Source: Rhynchospora pubera
Taxonomy: Eukaryota > Streptophyta > Magnoliopsida > Poales > Cyperaceae
Length of the DNA stretch: 64,000 bases
Assembly (NCBI GenBank): GCA_028095005.1
Contig: CM051459.1
Coordinates: forward strand, 197,633,902-197,697,901
Reading direction: 5' to 3'
Below, one piece after another: positions 30,386 through 43,069 of the stretch. Made by a program: the position numbers and the translations under genes. The number at the start of each line of letters is the position of its first letter. The stretch's first letter is position 1. Below the pieces are notes generated by a model, which worked only from the letters and a program-made list of their open reading frames with translations, searched no databases and was not told the origin of the DNA.

Positions 30386-32971
30386 CTAGAAGCAAACCAA
30401 AATTGCCCTTGAGCAAAACTTAAACTTAGCAATCGGAAGAGGCTTGGTGAGCATGTCGGCCGGATTCGATTCGGTACCTATCTTCTTCACAACAACCTTT
30501 CCTTTCGAGACTACATCCCGCACAAAGTGGTACCGGATATCAATATGCTTGGTCCTCTCATGAAACATACGGTCCTTTGTCAAATGAACGACACTTTGAT
30601 TATCACAAAATACCGTGATATGACCTTCAAGAGAAGAAATCTCACCCACAAAAGCCTTGAGCCAAAGAGCCTCCTTGATAGCCTCCGTAATTGCCATGTA
30701 TTCGGCTTCGGTACTAGAGAGTGCAACGGTTGATTGAAGTGTAGATTTCCAACTAATTGCACATCCACCAAGGGTAAAAGTGTACCCCGTCAAAGACCTC
30801 ATCTTGTCCAAGTCACCCGCAAAATCCGTATCTACATAGCCCGTTAGTGTCATATTTTCATTTCCAAATTCTAAATGAGAATTAATGGTACCTTTCAAAT
30901 AGCGGAAGATCCACTTCACCGCTTCCCAATGCCCTTTTCCGGGACAAGAGAGATACCTACTTACCACACTAACGGCTTGAGCTATGTCGGGTCGAGTGCA
31001 CACCATCAAATACATGAGACTCCCAACCGCACTTGAATATGGAACCTTTTCCATATAGCTCTTCTCATGATCGGACTTTGGGCACAAAGCGGCCAAAAGC
31101 TTGAAATGCGCCGCAAGAGGAGTTGAAACAACCTTTGCTTTCTCCATGCCAAATCGGCGAATAACATTTCCGGCAAACTCCTTTTGAGAGAGAAAGAGTT
31201 TCCGATTGGCCCGATCCCTTGTAATCTCCATTCCAAGGATTCTTTTGGCGGCCCCTAAATCTTTCATCTCAAATGCCGAACCAAGTTGCTCTTTCAACCT
31301 CACAATTTCATCCATATTGGAGGCCGCAATCAACATATCATCAACATAGAGCAACAAATATATAAATTTCCCGCTACCCAACTTCTTGAAATAAATACAA
31401 CTATCATAATTAGAGCGGGAGAAATTTATACTAACCATGAAAGAGTCGAATTTCTTGTACCATTGCCGAGGTGATTGCTTGAGGCCATAAAGAGACTTCT
31501 TCAACAAACACACATGGTCTTCTTTTCCCACAACCTCAAAACCCTCCGGTTGCTTCATATAAATTTGCTCCTCTAAATCACCATGCAAGAAGGCCGTTTT
31601 CACATCTAATTGCTCTAACTCCATATCCTTCATTGCCACTAAAGAGAGCAAAATTCGAATTGAGGTATGCTTCACCACGGGAGAGAAAACCTCATTGAAG
31701 TCCACACCTTGAACTTGGCTATAACCCTTAGCCACAAGCCTCGCCTTATATCGGAAATTATCCGAACTTGAGCCATCCATCTTTTTCTTAAAAATCCACT
31801 TGCAACCCACAATCTTTTTACCACTAGGTGGCTTCACAAGAGTCCAAGTATGGTTTCTTTCTAATGAACAAAGCTCTTCCTTCATGGCGGAAATCCAATC
31901 TGCCGCATGCTTGGAAGAAATAGCTTCCTTGTAGGATGACGGCTCACTATACTCCACCTCTTCGGCAATTGCAAGACAATAAGCAAAATCGGCATACCTT
32001 TCCGGTTGCCGAATTTCTCTTCTTTCTCGGTCCCGTGCCAACAAATATGGTTGCTCCTCAACTTCTTCTTGTTCTTCTAAATGAGCACCATCATGCGACA
32101 TAGACTCTTCTTCATCACTTTGTTGGACCGGCACCTCAAACTCCACCTTCTTTCCAACCTTCTCATTCTCCTTAATAGTCGGCTCAAGTGCAACATCATT
32201 TGCCTTCAACATAACCGACTCATTGAAAGTAACATCTCTTGAGATGAGAAATTTAGAAGTTGCGGGACACCATACCTTGTACCCCTTCACATTCATGGGA
32301 TACCCAACAAAGACGCACTTCTTTGCTCTTGGCTCCAACTTACCATCATTGACATGCACATAAGCGGGACAACCAAACACCCTCAAATTTGCATAATCGG
32401 CCGGCTTACCCGACCACACTTCTTCGGGTGTCTTGCACTCAATGGAAGTGGTAGGAGACCGATTCACCAAATAGCAAGCCGTGCTAACGGCCTCCGCCCA
32501 AAACTCCTTACCCAAACCCGCATTGGAAAGCATGCAACGAGCCCTTTCAAGTAGTGTTCTATTCATCCTTTCCGCAACTCCATTTTGTTGTGGAGTATTA
32601 ACCACCGTCTTGTGCCGCACAATCCCTTCGGTCTTGCAAAACTCATCAAATTGGTGGTTACAAAATTCTAAACCATTATCGGTTCTCAATCTTTTCACTT
32701 TCTTTCCGGTTTGATTTTCAAGAAGGGTCTTCCATTCTTTAAACACCTTAAAGACCTCACTTTTCTCTTTCAAGAAATAAACCCAAACCTTTCTAGAAAA
32801 ATCATCAATGAAAGTAAGCAAATAACGAGAACCGTTACCTTTTGATGGCTCACGAGATGGACCCCAAAGATCCGAATGAATGTAATCTAATGTTCCCTTG
32901 GTCGAGTGAATGGCCGTCGAGAAGCTCAACCTCTTTTGCTTGCCAAATACACAATGCTCACAAAACTCCAA
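30386..32971 (-). pseudogene. Inner Copia pol: integrase, reverse transcriptase, RNase H
   Basis: 861 codons open to the stop at 30386. Seen in order: the Cys pair of the integrase zinc region (CEHC), the integrase core with Asp (DLWGP), Asp (TDNGLEF) and Glu (PQQNGVAERMNRT), the GKP/VFGCPAYVH region, RT with LDVKTAFLHG and YVDDM, and RNase H with DTDFAGD, STEAEYMA and the final ADMLTKPLP. No internal stop. There is no genuine start: the frame begins where the MITE ends. In the intact element it continues from the 33140-34426 part. This is the enzymatic part of a Tnt1-type polyprotein. Confidence 0.92.
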
Positions 32972-33139
32972 GGGGCCGTTTGGATCCCATAGGGATTTTG
33001 AGGAATTTCATTTTCCTACCATAAATTTATTATAAACAATCCAAACTCTTCACAAAATTACACACTTCCCAATAAATTTATTCCTAGGAATTGCAACTTC
33101 CCCAAATTCCCCAACTTCCTAAGCGATCCAAACGGCCCC
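32972..33139. mobile_element. Tourist-like MITE, family A, inside inner Copia
   Basis: 168 bp with perfect 16-bp ends GGGGCCGTTTGGATCC / GCGATCCAAACGGCCCC-type inverted repeats and CAA on both sides (32969-32971 and 33140-33142). It lies in the integrase zinc region of the inner Copia. Insertion plus duplication is 171 bp, a multiple of three, but the MITE brings a stop. Since the host element has identical LTRs, this MITE must have moved very recently. Confidence 0.95.
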
Positions 33140-34426
33140 CAAGCTACTTGTGCATTGGCCACACAACAAGCCTCTCTTACTCAAGATGGTCATTCCTCGC
33201 TCACTCATGTGCCCTAACCTCATATGCCACAATTTTGTAGTATCCACATCCGAGGTAGGACCCGAACCCGCAATAGCGGCTGAGCCCGTGACCGTGGAAC
33301 CTTGCAAGAAATAGAGAGTTCCAACTCTCTTTCCCTTCATGATAGTGAGAGCCCCTTTGGAAACACGAAGGACTCCACCTTCACTTTGGAACTTGCAACC
33401 TTTCTCTTCAAGAGAACCCAAAGAAACTAAATTCTTGCTCAAATCGGGTATATGCCTCACACCCGTCAATCTTCGGATCTTACCACTTGAAGGCTCATAT
33501 GTCTCAAACCAATCTCTATTTGGAGTCATGTGTTGAGAAGCACCCGAGTCCATAATCCGAGAATTCTCATCATTGACACAACTATCAACAACACAAAGTG
33601 TGTCATATGTGTCATCACTACTAGCCACATTGGCATCTTCCGAAGAAACACCTTTCTCGGCCTTTAATTTATTTTTCAACTTATAACATTCGACCTTTAC
33701 GTGTCCCTTCATTTTACAATAATAACAAGTGAGATTCTTGTGCTTTGACTTTGATCGGGTTCTACCTCCTTTCGAGGTCCTTTCCTTCGACCTACCTCGA
33801 TCGGCAACCAAACCAACATCTTGACTCCCTTTTCCTTTCTCAACATTGGTCATCTCATTATCTAAATGCAACTTTGCTTGCAAAGTGCTCTTGACATCCT
33901 CAAGAGAAATTTTCTCTCTACTATAGACCATCATGTCCCTAAATGACTTATATGAAGCGGGCAAAGAACACAACAATAACAAAGCTTGGTCCTTATCCTC
34001 TACCTTAACACCTAATCTATCCAAATCATTCAAGATGGAGGTAAACTCCGCAATATGATTAGAGATAGATGTACCTTCGTCCATACGAAGAGTGTAGAGG
34101 CGCAACTTTAACCGCAACCGGTTAGTTAGAGACTTCTTCATGAAAATATCCTCTAACTTATCCCATAAACCTTTAGCGGTTTTCTCCGAAAAGACCTCTT
34201 GAAGTGTTGCATTACTCAAACACAATTGGATAGTGGAAAGCGCCTTGTCATCCATATCCTTCCACTTCTTATCCGTCACCGCTTCAATCAACTTGTCACG
34301 GCCATAAATGACACCCTTAATGCCAAGACTACACAATATGGCGGCCATACGCACTTGCCATAGTGCGAAACTCGTCTTCCCATCATACTTCTCAATATCA
34401 AATTTAGTTGACATCTCCATCTCCAA
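33140..34426 (-). pseudogene. Inner Copia gag, protease and integrase N-terminus
   Basis: Starts at ATG 34426 (MEMEMSTKFDIEKYDGKTSF). Gag domain with the Tnt1-type opening, CCHC knuckle CYYCKMKGHVKVEC, protease DSGAS (RIMDSGASQHMTPNRDWF), then the HHCC region of integrase (LWHMRLGHMSERGM) up to the MITE. The stretch between the protease active site and VRHIPDLSKNL is about 30 residues shorter than usual for this family, an in-frame shortening that may disable the protease. The original frame runs on into the 30386-32971 part. Confidence 0.88.
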
Positions 34427-34837
34427 ACAATTCTCAAATCACCAAATTCTCCGATTCACCAACTACTCAAATAACTAAGAGCACCAATAAAAATTTAATA
34501 ATCAAAATTGCAATTAATGAAATTGCAAAAATGATTATGCATAAACAAATGGTGTTAGGTAATGTGCTCCAGAACGCACTAAACCAAATGGCAGAAAATG
34601 CCAAAGTCAATAATCAAATGAGTACCACCAAATTGAATCGGAAATTAAATGTTCAAATATGCCACAAGATGCTAACCGATTTTCTGATTACGCAGCTCAC
34701 AGCTCCTTATACTTGCGCTCAAGACAAAAGAAATCGGCAGAGTTCAGACCGTGCACGGTGAGAAACAGGCAACCCTCAAGTAGCACGCACGCAGGGACCA
34801 CGGCAGAATAAAAAACCTTAGGCTCTTGATACCAGTT

Positions 34838-35046
34838 TGTTGTGGTGATTTGCTTTGAGATGGAATATTGAGATGAAGGGAGACAGTAGAGAGAGTCAGA
34901 GAGGGCACACAGAGAGGAAACGCAAGAGATGATCAAAATGAGTTCTCTAGAAAGTTCTCAATGCTGTTTCAGTTTTTACATATTACATAGTATAAGCAAA
35001 AGACAAGCCCATTGGGCCAACAGTAATTTGGGTCACGATTATAACA
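34838..35046 (-). repeat. 5' LTR of the inner Copia
   Basis: 209 bp; next to the primer site on its inner side and ACAAC on its outer side. Confidence 0.95.
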
Positions 35047-35051
35047 ACAAC

Positions 35052-36098
35052 CACCAAGGGAGACATCGCCACTCAAGTGACAAGGCCAAAGGCATCATCG
35101 ACCTTGATGAGGACAAGCAAGGAGCCGTTCTCTCAAAGATGTTTCGAGCTATCATGATCTTTGAGGGAAAGTTCAACAAAGAAAGACTTGAGAACGACGA
35201 AAGAGCTCTTTGCTTCGTGTGCCAAAAAGAAGGTCATACCATGTACTCTTGCTTCAAGCTCTTCCCTCACTTGAAGAAGGACAAGGAAGATGGTGGCAAG
35301 AGAAGGGGTGATGGCCGGTTCAAGTCCAAGAAGGGACACTACAAGAGCAAGAAGAAGGGTGAGAAAGCCATGCAAGCAACTTGGGACAATGATTCCGATT
35401 CGAGCTCATCCTCTCAATCTGATTCGGAATCCGAGTGCGATTTTGACAACCTTGCTCTTGTGGCTCAAGTGAATGATGTAGTGATGCCGGTGGATGACAA
35501 CCTAGATGACTTGGTGAAAGAGGTCTTCAACGAGTTCAACCGAAGGAACATCTATGTGCATCCATTGAGCAAAGCTAGCCTTGATGAAGCATCATCCTCT
35601 ACATCGACTTTCACACAAGCTCCAACGACTATCCAAGAGGAACCATCCACAATTGCCATTGAAATGCCTAAGGTCACAAATGTGGTATTTCTAAACTCAT
35701 TCTCTAGTTGTGATAGCGATTGTGATAGTGAGAATGACTTGAGCTTGAATGATGATACAAACTTGCAATTTGATAGGTTGAATGATTATCTTGATGAGTC
35801 TCTTAAGACTATTGCTAGTCAAAAAGAGCAAATTAGTCTTTTGACGACTAAGGTGCATGATCTTGAATCTTTGGTGACAAGGTATAAGGGTATGATTGAA
35901 AGTTTTGAAAAACCAAGTATTTGTGAAAAATGTCAAACTCCTTTGAGTGAGACAAATGTTTTGAAAAATGAAAGGGCTTCAAGTTCGTCTAGTGCTTCTC
36001 ATAGCACCAAGATGAATCTTGATAAAATGTTTGTGGGACAAAAATCCAATGACAAAACGGGTTTTGGCTTCAAAAAGAGGAATCAATCCTTTTTCTAG
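35052..36098 (+). pseudogene. Outer Copia gag, 3' part
   Basis: Continues the gag frame after the inner Copia. It contains a zinc knuckle CFVCQKEGHTMYSC (about 35214-35255), a Lys-rich stretch, an acidic Ser-rich stretch and a possible coiled coil (LDESLKTIASQKEQISLL). It ends at a stop at 36098 but overlaps the next frame by 80 bases, which suggests a frameshift or a mutation there. The region upstream of 35047 in the same frame is LTR of the inner element and not gag. Confidence 0.82.
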
Positions 36099-36711
36099 AC
36101 CAAGAAACATGTCAAGCCCAACACAAAATGAGAGACTTTATCACAAGAGCACCAATGGTAGGAACACTCACGGGCAAGGGCAAAAGAATTTTGTTGATTC
36201 TCAAAATGGTGCTCAAAAGAGTTTTGGTAGGAATAGAAATGGGTCTCAAAGACCTCAAAAGAACTTCCAAAACAATCGGGGCCTAAGCAACTTGTATTTC
36301 AAGGGACCCGATGGGTGTTTTCATCCTTTTCAAAACAATGGTGGGAATAGGAATAGAACACACACTAGAACTCAAACCAATGGGGGAAATCAAAAAGTCT
36401 CTCAACAAAACAAAAAGAATTTTCGAAAACCAAATTTGAGAAACTTTCAATCATACACTTTCTCTAAGGATCCAAAGATTAGGGCCATGGAGCTTAGGCG
36501 TCATTTTGAAACCCATTTTGTTAGAGAAAATTCACAATTGAACAAGCCAACTTGTGCTTGTTGCAACTATTGTGGTAAGAATGACCATGTCACACTAGAA
36601 TGCAAAGTTAGGAAAGCAAATCATACATCCAGTTCAATTAACATGATTTGGGTTCCTAAAGTCACTTCCACATTCGTTTTGATTGGTGGAAGTGGTTCGA
36701 GTGTGGCTTAG
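36019..36711 (+). pseudogene. Outer Copia gag C-terminal region with second zinc knuckle
   Basis: An open frame in a different phase from the preceding gag part. Asn/Gln/Lys/Arg-rich, then CNYCGKNDHVTLEC (a CCHC knuckle) and a MIWVPK motif that in related Copia elements stands shortly before the protease. Closed by a stop at 36711. It belongs to the same polyprotein in origin. Confidence 0.75.
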
Positions 36712-36823
36712 TTAGCCATCTTCATTCCCCAAGGGTATTCTTGTCAAATCTTAAGGGGGAGAGATTACAAGAATAATATATTAGTTGTTTGTTTCTAACT
36801 AATATGTATTCTTGTAGGTTTGT

Positions 36824-37903
36824 TTGTTATCATCATTCAAGAGAAGTGCTTGGATCATAGATAGTGGTTGTTCACATCACATGACGGGTGATGAATCTTG
36901 TTTCAAAACACTTGAACCTTTTGATGGTGGTGAGATTACTTTTGGTAATAATCTTAGGAAGAGCTCTATTATTGGTATAGGCTCGGTTGGAAATCAAAAT
37001 CTAACGGTTTTTAATGTTTACCTTGTGGATGGTCTCAACTACAACCTTTTAAGTGTGAGCCAACTATGTGATGCGGGGTATTATTTGAAGTTTGATCACT
37101 CCTCTTGTTGTGTGCATCAAATTTCGGATAATTCTCTTGTTTACATTGGACAAAGAAAAAAGGATGTCTATTATTTGAACTTTGATCACTTCACAAATGG
37201 TGAACAATGCTTTAGTGCCATAGCTACCGGTTCATGGTTATGGCATAGAAGACTTGGTCATGTTTCTCTAGACTCCATTAAGAAACTTGTGAAATTGAAA
37301 CTTGTCCGTGGTCTTCCATCACATAAACTTGACTTGAATGGGTTGTGTGAAGCTTGCATGAAGGGCAAGCAAACCAAGTCTAGTTTCAAAACCAAAGAGA
37401 TCATCTCAACTTCTCAACCTTTACAATTGATTCATATGGACTTGTTTGGACCAATCAATGTCTTGAGTATTAGTAAGAAAAAGTATGTATTTGTGGTGGT
37501 AGATGACTATAGTCGCTTTACTTGGGTTTTCTTTCTTGCTCACAAGGAAGAAGCATTTGACCGTTTTGTTAAATTTAGCAATCGGGTTGAAAACGAAAAA
37601 GGGTTGAAAATCTCTAGAATTCGTAGTGACCATGGAAGGGAATTTGAAAATGCTAAATTTGATGAATTGTGCATAGAAAAAGGATATAAACAAGAGTTTT
37701 CCGCTCCACGCACCCCTCAACAAAACGGTGTAGTGGAGAGGAAGAACCGTACCTTACAAGAATTAGCACGCACAATGCTACATGAATTTGCCGTACCCAA
37801 ATTTCTTTGGGCCGAAGCGGTAAATACGGCATGTCATGTAGTAAATCGTGCATGTATTCGTTCTCAACTCAAGAAAACTCCTTTTGAATTATGGTTCGGT
37901 CAT
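36824..37903 (+). pseudogene. Outer Copia protease and integrase
   Basis: Aspartic protease DSGCSHHMTG near the start, then the integrase zinc region (WHRRLGHVSLDS ... CEACMKGKQ) and the core with DLFGP, SDHGREFEN and PQQNGVVERKNRT. The frame is cut at 37903 by the 7.8 kb insertion and resumes at 45721 in the same phase (the GTCAT duplication is at 37899-37903 and 45721-45725). No start codon of its own is needed if pol is made with gag, but between 36711 and 36824 the frame is closed. Confidence 0.9.
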
Positions 37904-39630
37904 TGTTGAACCCTAAAATATTCTCATAAATACCGGGAAATGGTAAAGCGGAATTTGATATTTTAGACATGGGTCAAATATAGGAGGCGCCCGACAGTCT
38001 GAAAATTATCCCGATTAATCGGGAGGGTTTATTTGCAGATAAGAGGACAGAGGTATTTTTATATTATGCAACATGTCTTTTCTGTGGAAAATACGAACCA
38101 TGCCTCGGAATACCATACGAAAATAATTATATGATTTCATAAATATTTTGTGAAATTATATGATTGATATGGGCATCAAAATATATCAAAATTTTAGCAT
38201 ATAAATCCATCAAGATCAGTGCATCCGAAGGCATCAAGATTCGTGCAACAAATATTCCATGATCAAATTTTGTTTTTACTGCTCTGGCCCACTTCGTTTC
38301 GGCCCAATCCATATCAGCCTATACCCAAAAAAAAAAAACGGAAAGCCCATGAGGAAAATTATGATGCAACGGCCCAGCCCATCACAATGCTCCGTCTCTC
38401 TCCTTCGTTCCGACTGATTTCTGTTCTGACGCACGCCATGGCGCAGAGGAGCTCCTCTGACGAACGCCGTGACGCAGGAGAGGACCCCTCCCTCGCACGC
38501 CTGTTGACAAACGAAGCCAAGTAATGATGGCAGGAAAGGGAATCTCGTTCTCCCCTCCTTCTCGCGCGGTGCATAGAGGCATACTGTACACATCTGTCTC
38601 CCCTCTCGCCTATTGAAACGCAATGATTCCATTGGCACACAAAGCCTCACTGCATTCACTTCTCTGACAGGTGCTAACAGAGAAGAAAGAATCTCAATGC
38701 CAACGGATAAGATCATCTCCCTCTTCTCCAGTGGAATTGAAATAAAGAAGGCTCAATTTCGCTACCAAATTGAAGGAAATGGAATGCAATTGATTCGATT
38801 TCATGATCAAATGATAACAAGGGAATATCATTAAAGGTGTATGAGTGGTCAATTAAAAGGATTTGTGAAGCAAGGCCATGTATGTTGTGGCCAAGCCATC
38901 GATTGAAATGGCCTCTAACAGATTGTTGTTTGTCATGGCATATGATGTACATATTAAAATTAAGAGACATATGAATCATTAATTGGGAGAATTTACAAGC
39001 CATGATGGTGTAGAGCAACCACAGTTGAAGCCAAGTGCCACAATTTTAAGAGAACAATTTATAATCAGAAAAGAAAGCAAAACATGGAGATGTTCAAACT
39101 CTCAACTACACAAAAATGTTCATGCAGCAACCTTGACTAGAGCATGATATTCTTAACAAAAATCAAATGGAGATACAAAGAAAGGAAATAACTAAAGAGG
39201 CACTGGATTGATATGGCTCGAGCTAGAATGGAAAGTAAGGTCCAGAATATGAAATTGCATTGAGAAGAAGCTGCAAAGCAAATTGAAGATTGTTGGAAAG
39301 TCAAGGCCAATTAAACTGATATTGCTTGTTCTATGGAGCATGTATTAAAACCAGAAATTGAGCCATTTGGTCATCAAAATAAAAGTGACATAACATATGT
39401 CCAAACTGGAGACCGTATGACACAAAGGATTAATGATGCTGAAGATTAAAGCAATGGTGTCTCACTGGTGGAGTAATGAGGAGCACGAGAATGAAGAAAG
39501 CTATTCCCTGGGCACAGTAAAACACTGTGTAGAAGTGGTGAAATACCCAAAAAGGGCAGCAGGGGCAAAATTGTCTAAGCCTTCTAAAATCTGGATAATT
39601 GGTGCCAGCTACAGTGATTGATCCATTCTC

Positions 39631-39640
39631 TCTATAAAAA
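39631..39640 (+). promoter_or_regulatory. TATA box inside the 7.8 kb element
   Basis: TCTCTCTATAAAAAGG at about 39628-39643, followed by an A/C-rich transcript-start-like region. If the element is a solo LTR, this would mark the U3/R border. Confidence 0.4.
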
Positions 39641-42545
39641 GGATGTTGGGTGGCCATGAAGAGACACGAGTGACACAACCAGAAAACACACAACCAGAGA
39701 TACACACGAGCTCAGCCATCGAGCACAAAGAGATACTGCCCATAGCACTTTAGATACATTTGTGATTTCTGTTAGGATAGCCACTAAAAAAAAAAAACAA
39801 AAAAAAAGAGTGTGTTAGTAGAAGCATTAGCTTCATAGTTTCATTTTTAAGCCACTGTTTGTTTCACTTCTTTGTAATCTACATTTGGTGAAATAAGAAG
39901 GTTATTCCTTTTTACTTTGCAACTTTCATCTTCTTTTTTTTCCTGGCTTTGCACAGAATTGAAAGCAATGTAAGGAATAAAATAAAAAGTGCTTTATGTA
40001 AATATGTATATAGGCATGTTAATCAACACAAGCATTTAGGAATCAATGTAGGGAATAATTAAAATTTGTTCTCTTTTATATTCTGCATCTATATTTTGTA
40101 TGCATGTAGACCAAGAGTTATATTTGCACTTAAATAATGAAATTAAAATAGGCCATGTTTAACTAAACCCACATGTATTTAGCATTAAGTGCATTATCAT
40201 CTAGTATTAAATGTACTATCATGAGCACAAGCAAAAAAAAGAAGAAGAACTTAATGTGAACAACAACAAGGACAGGGATTATGGACAGCAGGTTTATTTC
40301 TAAAGGAAAGAGGACAGCAGGTGTTATCAAATGGACAACAGGTTAAAATAAAAAAAAAATATATAAAAATGAAGGACAGCAGGTATTGGAGATCATGAAG
40401 TGTTGCACACACCTTGCCCATGCATTGAGGGAGACAGCCACTTCAACCTGGGCCATATCAAGAAGAAGCTATGCAGTAAAGGTTCTATCGTGTTAGTTTG
40501 ATGGCCTGGTATGTCTCAGATACAAGCTATCACTCTCTCACACACCTTCATCCCATTTCAAGTTGATGCAAGGAGGTCTCATCACAACCATCATAGACAG
40601 ACCCAAATCAAGGAGGAGCATCATATTGCTATGGCCTCATCATACAACAAAGGAGCTACATACTTTCAGGGGCATGCCAATACACCCCTCAATCCCCAAT
40701 CAACCCTCAACGCTGCCAGGATGTGATGGCAATCATAAGAAGGCCAGCCAACAGCCTATCACCATGGCCAAGTTAAAATTGAGGAGTAACTCTCGTATAG
40801 AGGCACTGGGCTGCCAAATCGACGATGCAAACACCCTCCTGCAGATACCACCAGGCTCAAAGATGTCTCACCTGACTCTCACCATGGCCAAACGACTGCA
40901 CAAGTTGACTCACCGCTGTGGCAAATCCTGGCTGAGGTGAAACACCCTGCCAGAGGAGCTCGGCAACTAAAGTGAGGCTACACCAAGCTTCACGAATCCC
41001 CCACGACGCTCTCAGGCTCGCCAATTTAATTCAACACCCACCAGAGATCTCGAACTGCCGTCAAGCCTCACTAAACCCTAGCCGATTAGGGAGGAGACGA
41101 TTACAGCGAAGAAGGCAGAGATAAACACGATTGGTGGACCCCACGACATCAGGAGAGCCTGACGATTCCTTATGACCTCACATCAATGTCTGACGGCCAC
41201 TCAGTCGCATCAATCGCGCAGCCATGGCGGTTTCTTCATCGCCAGAACGACGAAAAAAGGGGGAAGAAAATAAGGGAGAAAGGGGATTTCAATCCCTAAC
41301 CTGCGTAAACATGGTGCACCAACAACGGCCACTAGATCTCACTGACAACGGGACCCACAGGCGACGGTATTAGCGTCTCCACTAAACACCAGGCGCATGG
41401 AGGCAACCAGACAGTTTTAATAGAAACCGTCCCAAATCGCGTGATCCTCTGTGGCAGCTTGGTTGTGGTGAGTCAGATTCGTGTGGCGATCCGCTAGAAG
41501 ACCACTCAGTCCAATCAGAAGGAGCCATGTGTTCCCTCCCCATAGCTGATGTCGCTGCTGAGCTCTTTTCCCTCCGCTGGCGTGGACCAATCAAACCCTG
41601 CCACGTGTCACTGCTGCTGAAGTGGCATTACTTTATTGATGAAAAGTTTAAAAATTCGTAGAAATTCAACCGCAACTCAGAAAAATCCAAACCAAATTTC
41701 TACGGAGCCAGAAAAATATGGAGAATACAGTCATGCCAAAACCACAACCAAGATCCAAATAAGAATATTTTTAAATCCATATTTCAAGCTCTGGCCAGTC
41801 ACAAATTGCCACCTCAGCTTTATATTTATTTAAAAATCCAACAGCCTTTAAAAATTCATGAAAAATCACAGGAGGTTCAGAAAAATATGAGGAAAAATCC
41901 GGGAAGTTCAGAAAAATAAAAGGAATCTATTTGGCTAATCATCACTATTAAAAACCCTACTAAATATATTCCTACCATTATTCTCTCCTGGATACTATGG
42001 AGAAAAGCCGTTTCGGCAAAGGCTCAAAGGCTCATGATCAAATCACTGAAGGCATGGATAATATCACAAAATTCAGAAAGTCATAATGGGATACTAGCAC
42101 GACCGAGTCTAGTGCTCCGTTTACGACTCTAGATAAAGCTCATCATAACCCCAAGTGATCAAAACCACCAGGCGGCCGTCGTCATGACGGGCATGGATCA
42201 AAATGGAGACACTAAGTACTGTTGCTAACAAACAAGAGTACTGGTGAAGTATCAAGCTCAATGATCTGGTTAAATTGAGACTCGCTAGCCTCAAGATGAT
42301 GGATAGTGAGATTTACCACGTTGTCACGGGACTCTATCAAGAGACCCGAAATAACATACAAAATCAGATGAAGATCAAATCAATATTCAAACAAACTGAT
42401 AAAATCCCAAAGAGAAGGCAGATTCCACCGCAAGATATTATCGGTGAAGAATATGGATCTATCACATACAAGCAGAACTCTTTGCAGTCTGAGAAAAATT
42501 CACAATGTTGTCCCAAGCCTGCTGAGACGATGGAAGCCACGATTA

Positions 42546-42830
42546 TCAAAGGCACCCGCTCTCTCGAGAAAGGCAGGAGGTCCAATCTTGAGTGTATGCA
42601 ATCTACCCGCCAGAGATAACATATGCCAACACCGCTGACACAGGCACACAGCATTATGATCCTATCAAAGACATGCAAATATTGTCACTATGGACAGATT
42701 CCACGTCATCATACCCGTACCTTGGGGAAAGATCATGCTTTTATTTCAGGAGTCTACGATTATCTGAGGCACCCGCTCTCTCGAGAAGGCAGGAGGTCCT
42801 AACTTGAGTGTTTGCAATCTAACCGCCAAG
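42546..42830. repeat. Direct repeat pair in the 7.8 kb element
   Basis: GGCACCCGCTCTCTCGAGAA and the next 45 bases, ending in a CAATCTA(C/A)CCGCC word, occur at about 42549 and again at about 42769, 220 bp apart. Confidence 0.8.
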
Positions 42831-43069
42831 GATACATCGAGGCCAACACTGTGGCTGTAAACGACTCCCTCAGATTATATTAAAGACCTTATCCCAGATC
42901 ACACCCCTACATCAGATGGATCCATAATCCTTACCCAAATAATATCCTCATTCAGAAACCTTCAACATGTTCCTTAGTCACATTACTTATGCTTCAAACA
43001 GCTCAGTAATGTTGACTCGATCTATCTTTTAAATCAACAACCAGATCTCACACAACAAAACTTACCTCT

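Larger units (their letters stand above)
30078..35046 (-). mobile_element. Inner Ty1/Copia retrotransposon (Tnt1-like), minus strand
   Basis: LTRs 30078-30286 and 34838-35046 (209 bp each), no difference seen between them, TG...CA ends, ACAAC on both sides (30073-30077 and 35047-35051). On the minus strand a primer site TGGTATCAAGAGCC lies three bases inside the 5' LTR (34834-34821) and a purine tract TCAAGGTGGAGAT at 30299-30287. It is inserted in gag of the outer element. Identical LTRs mean a very recent insertion. Its own polyprotein is broken by a MITE at 32972. Confidence 0.96.

Noticed and set aside
41382..42807. Short frames in the 7.8 kb element as genes
   Set aside because: Short, overlapping in several phases, no domains; they follow the repeat composition.
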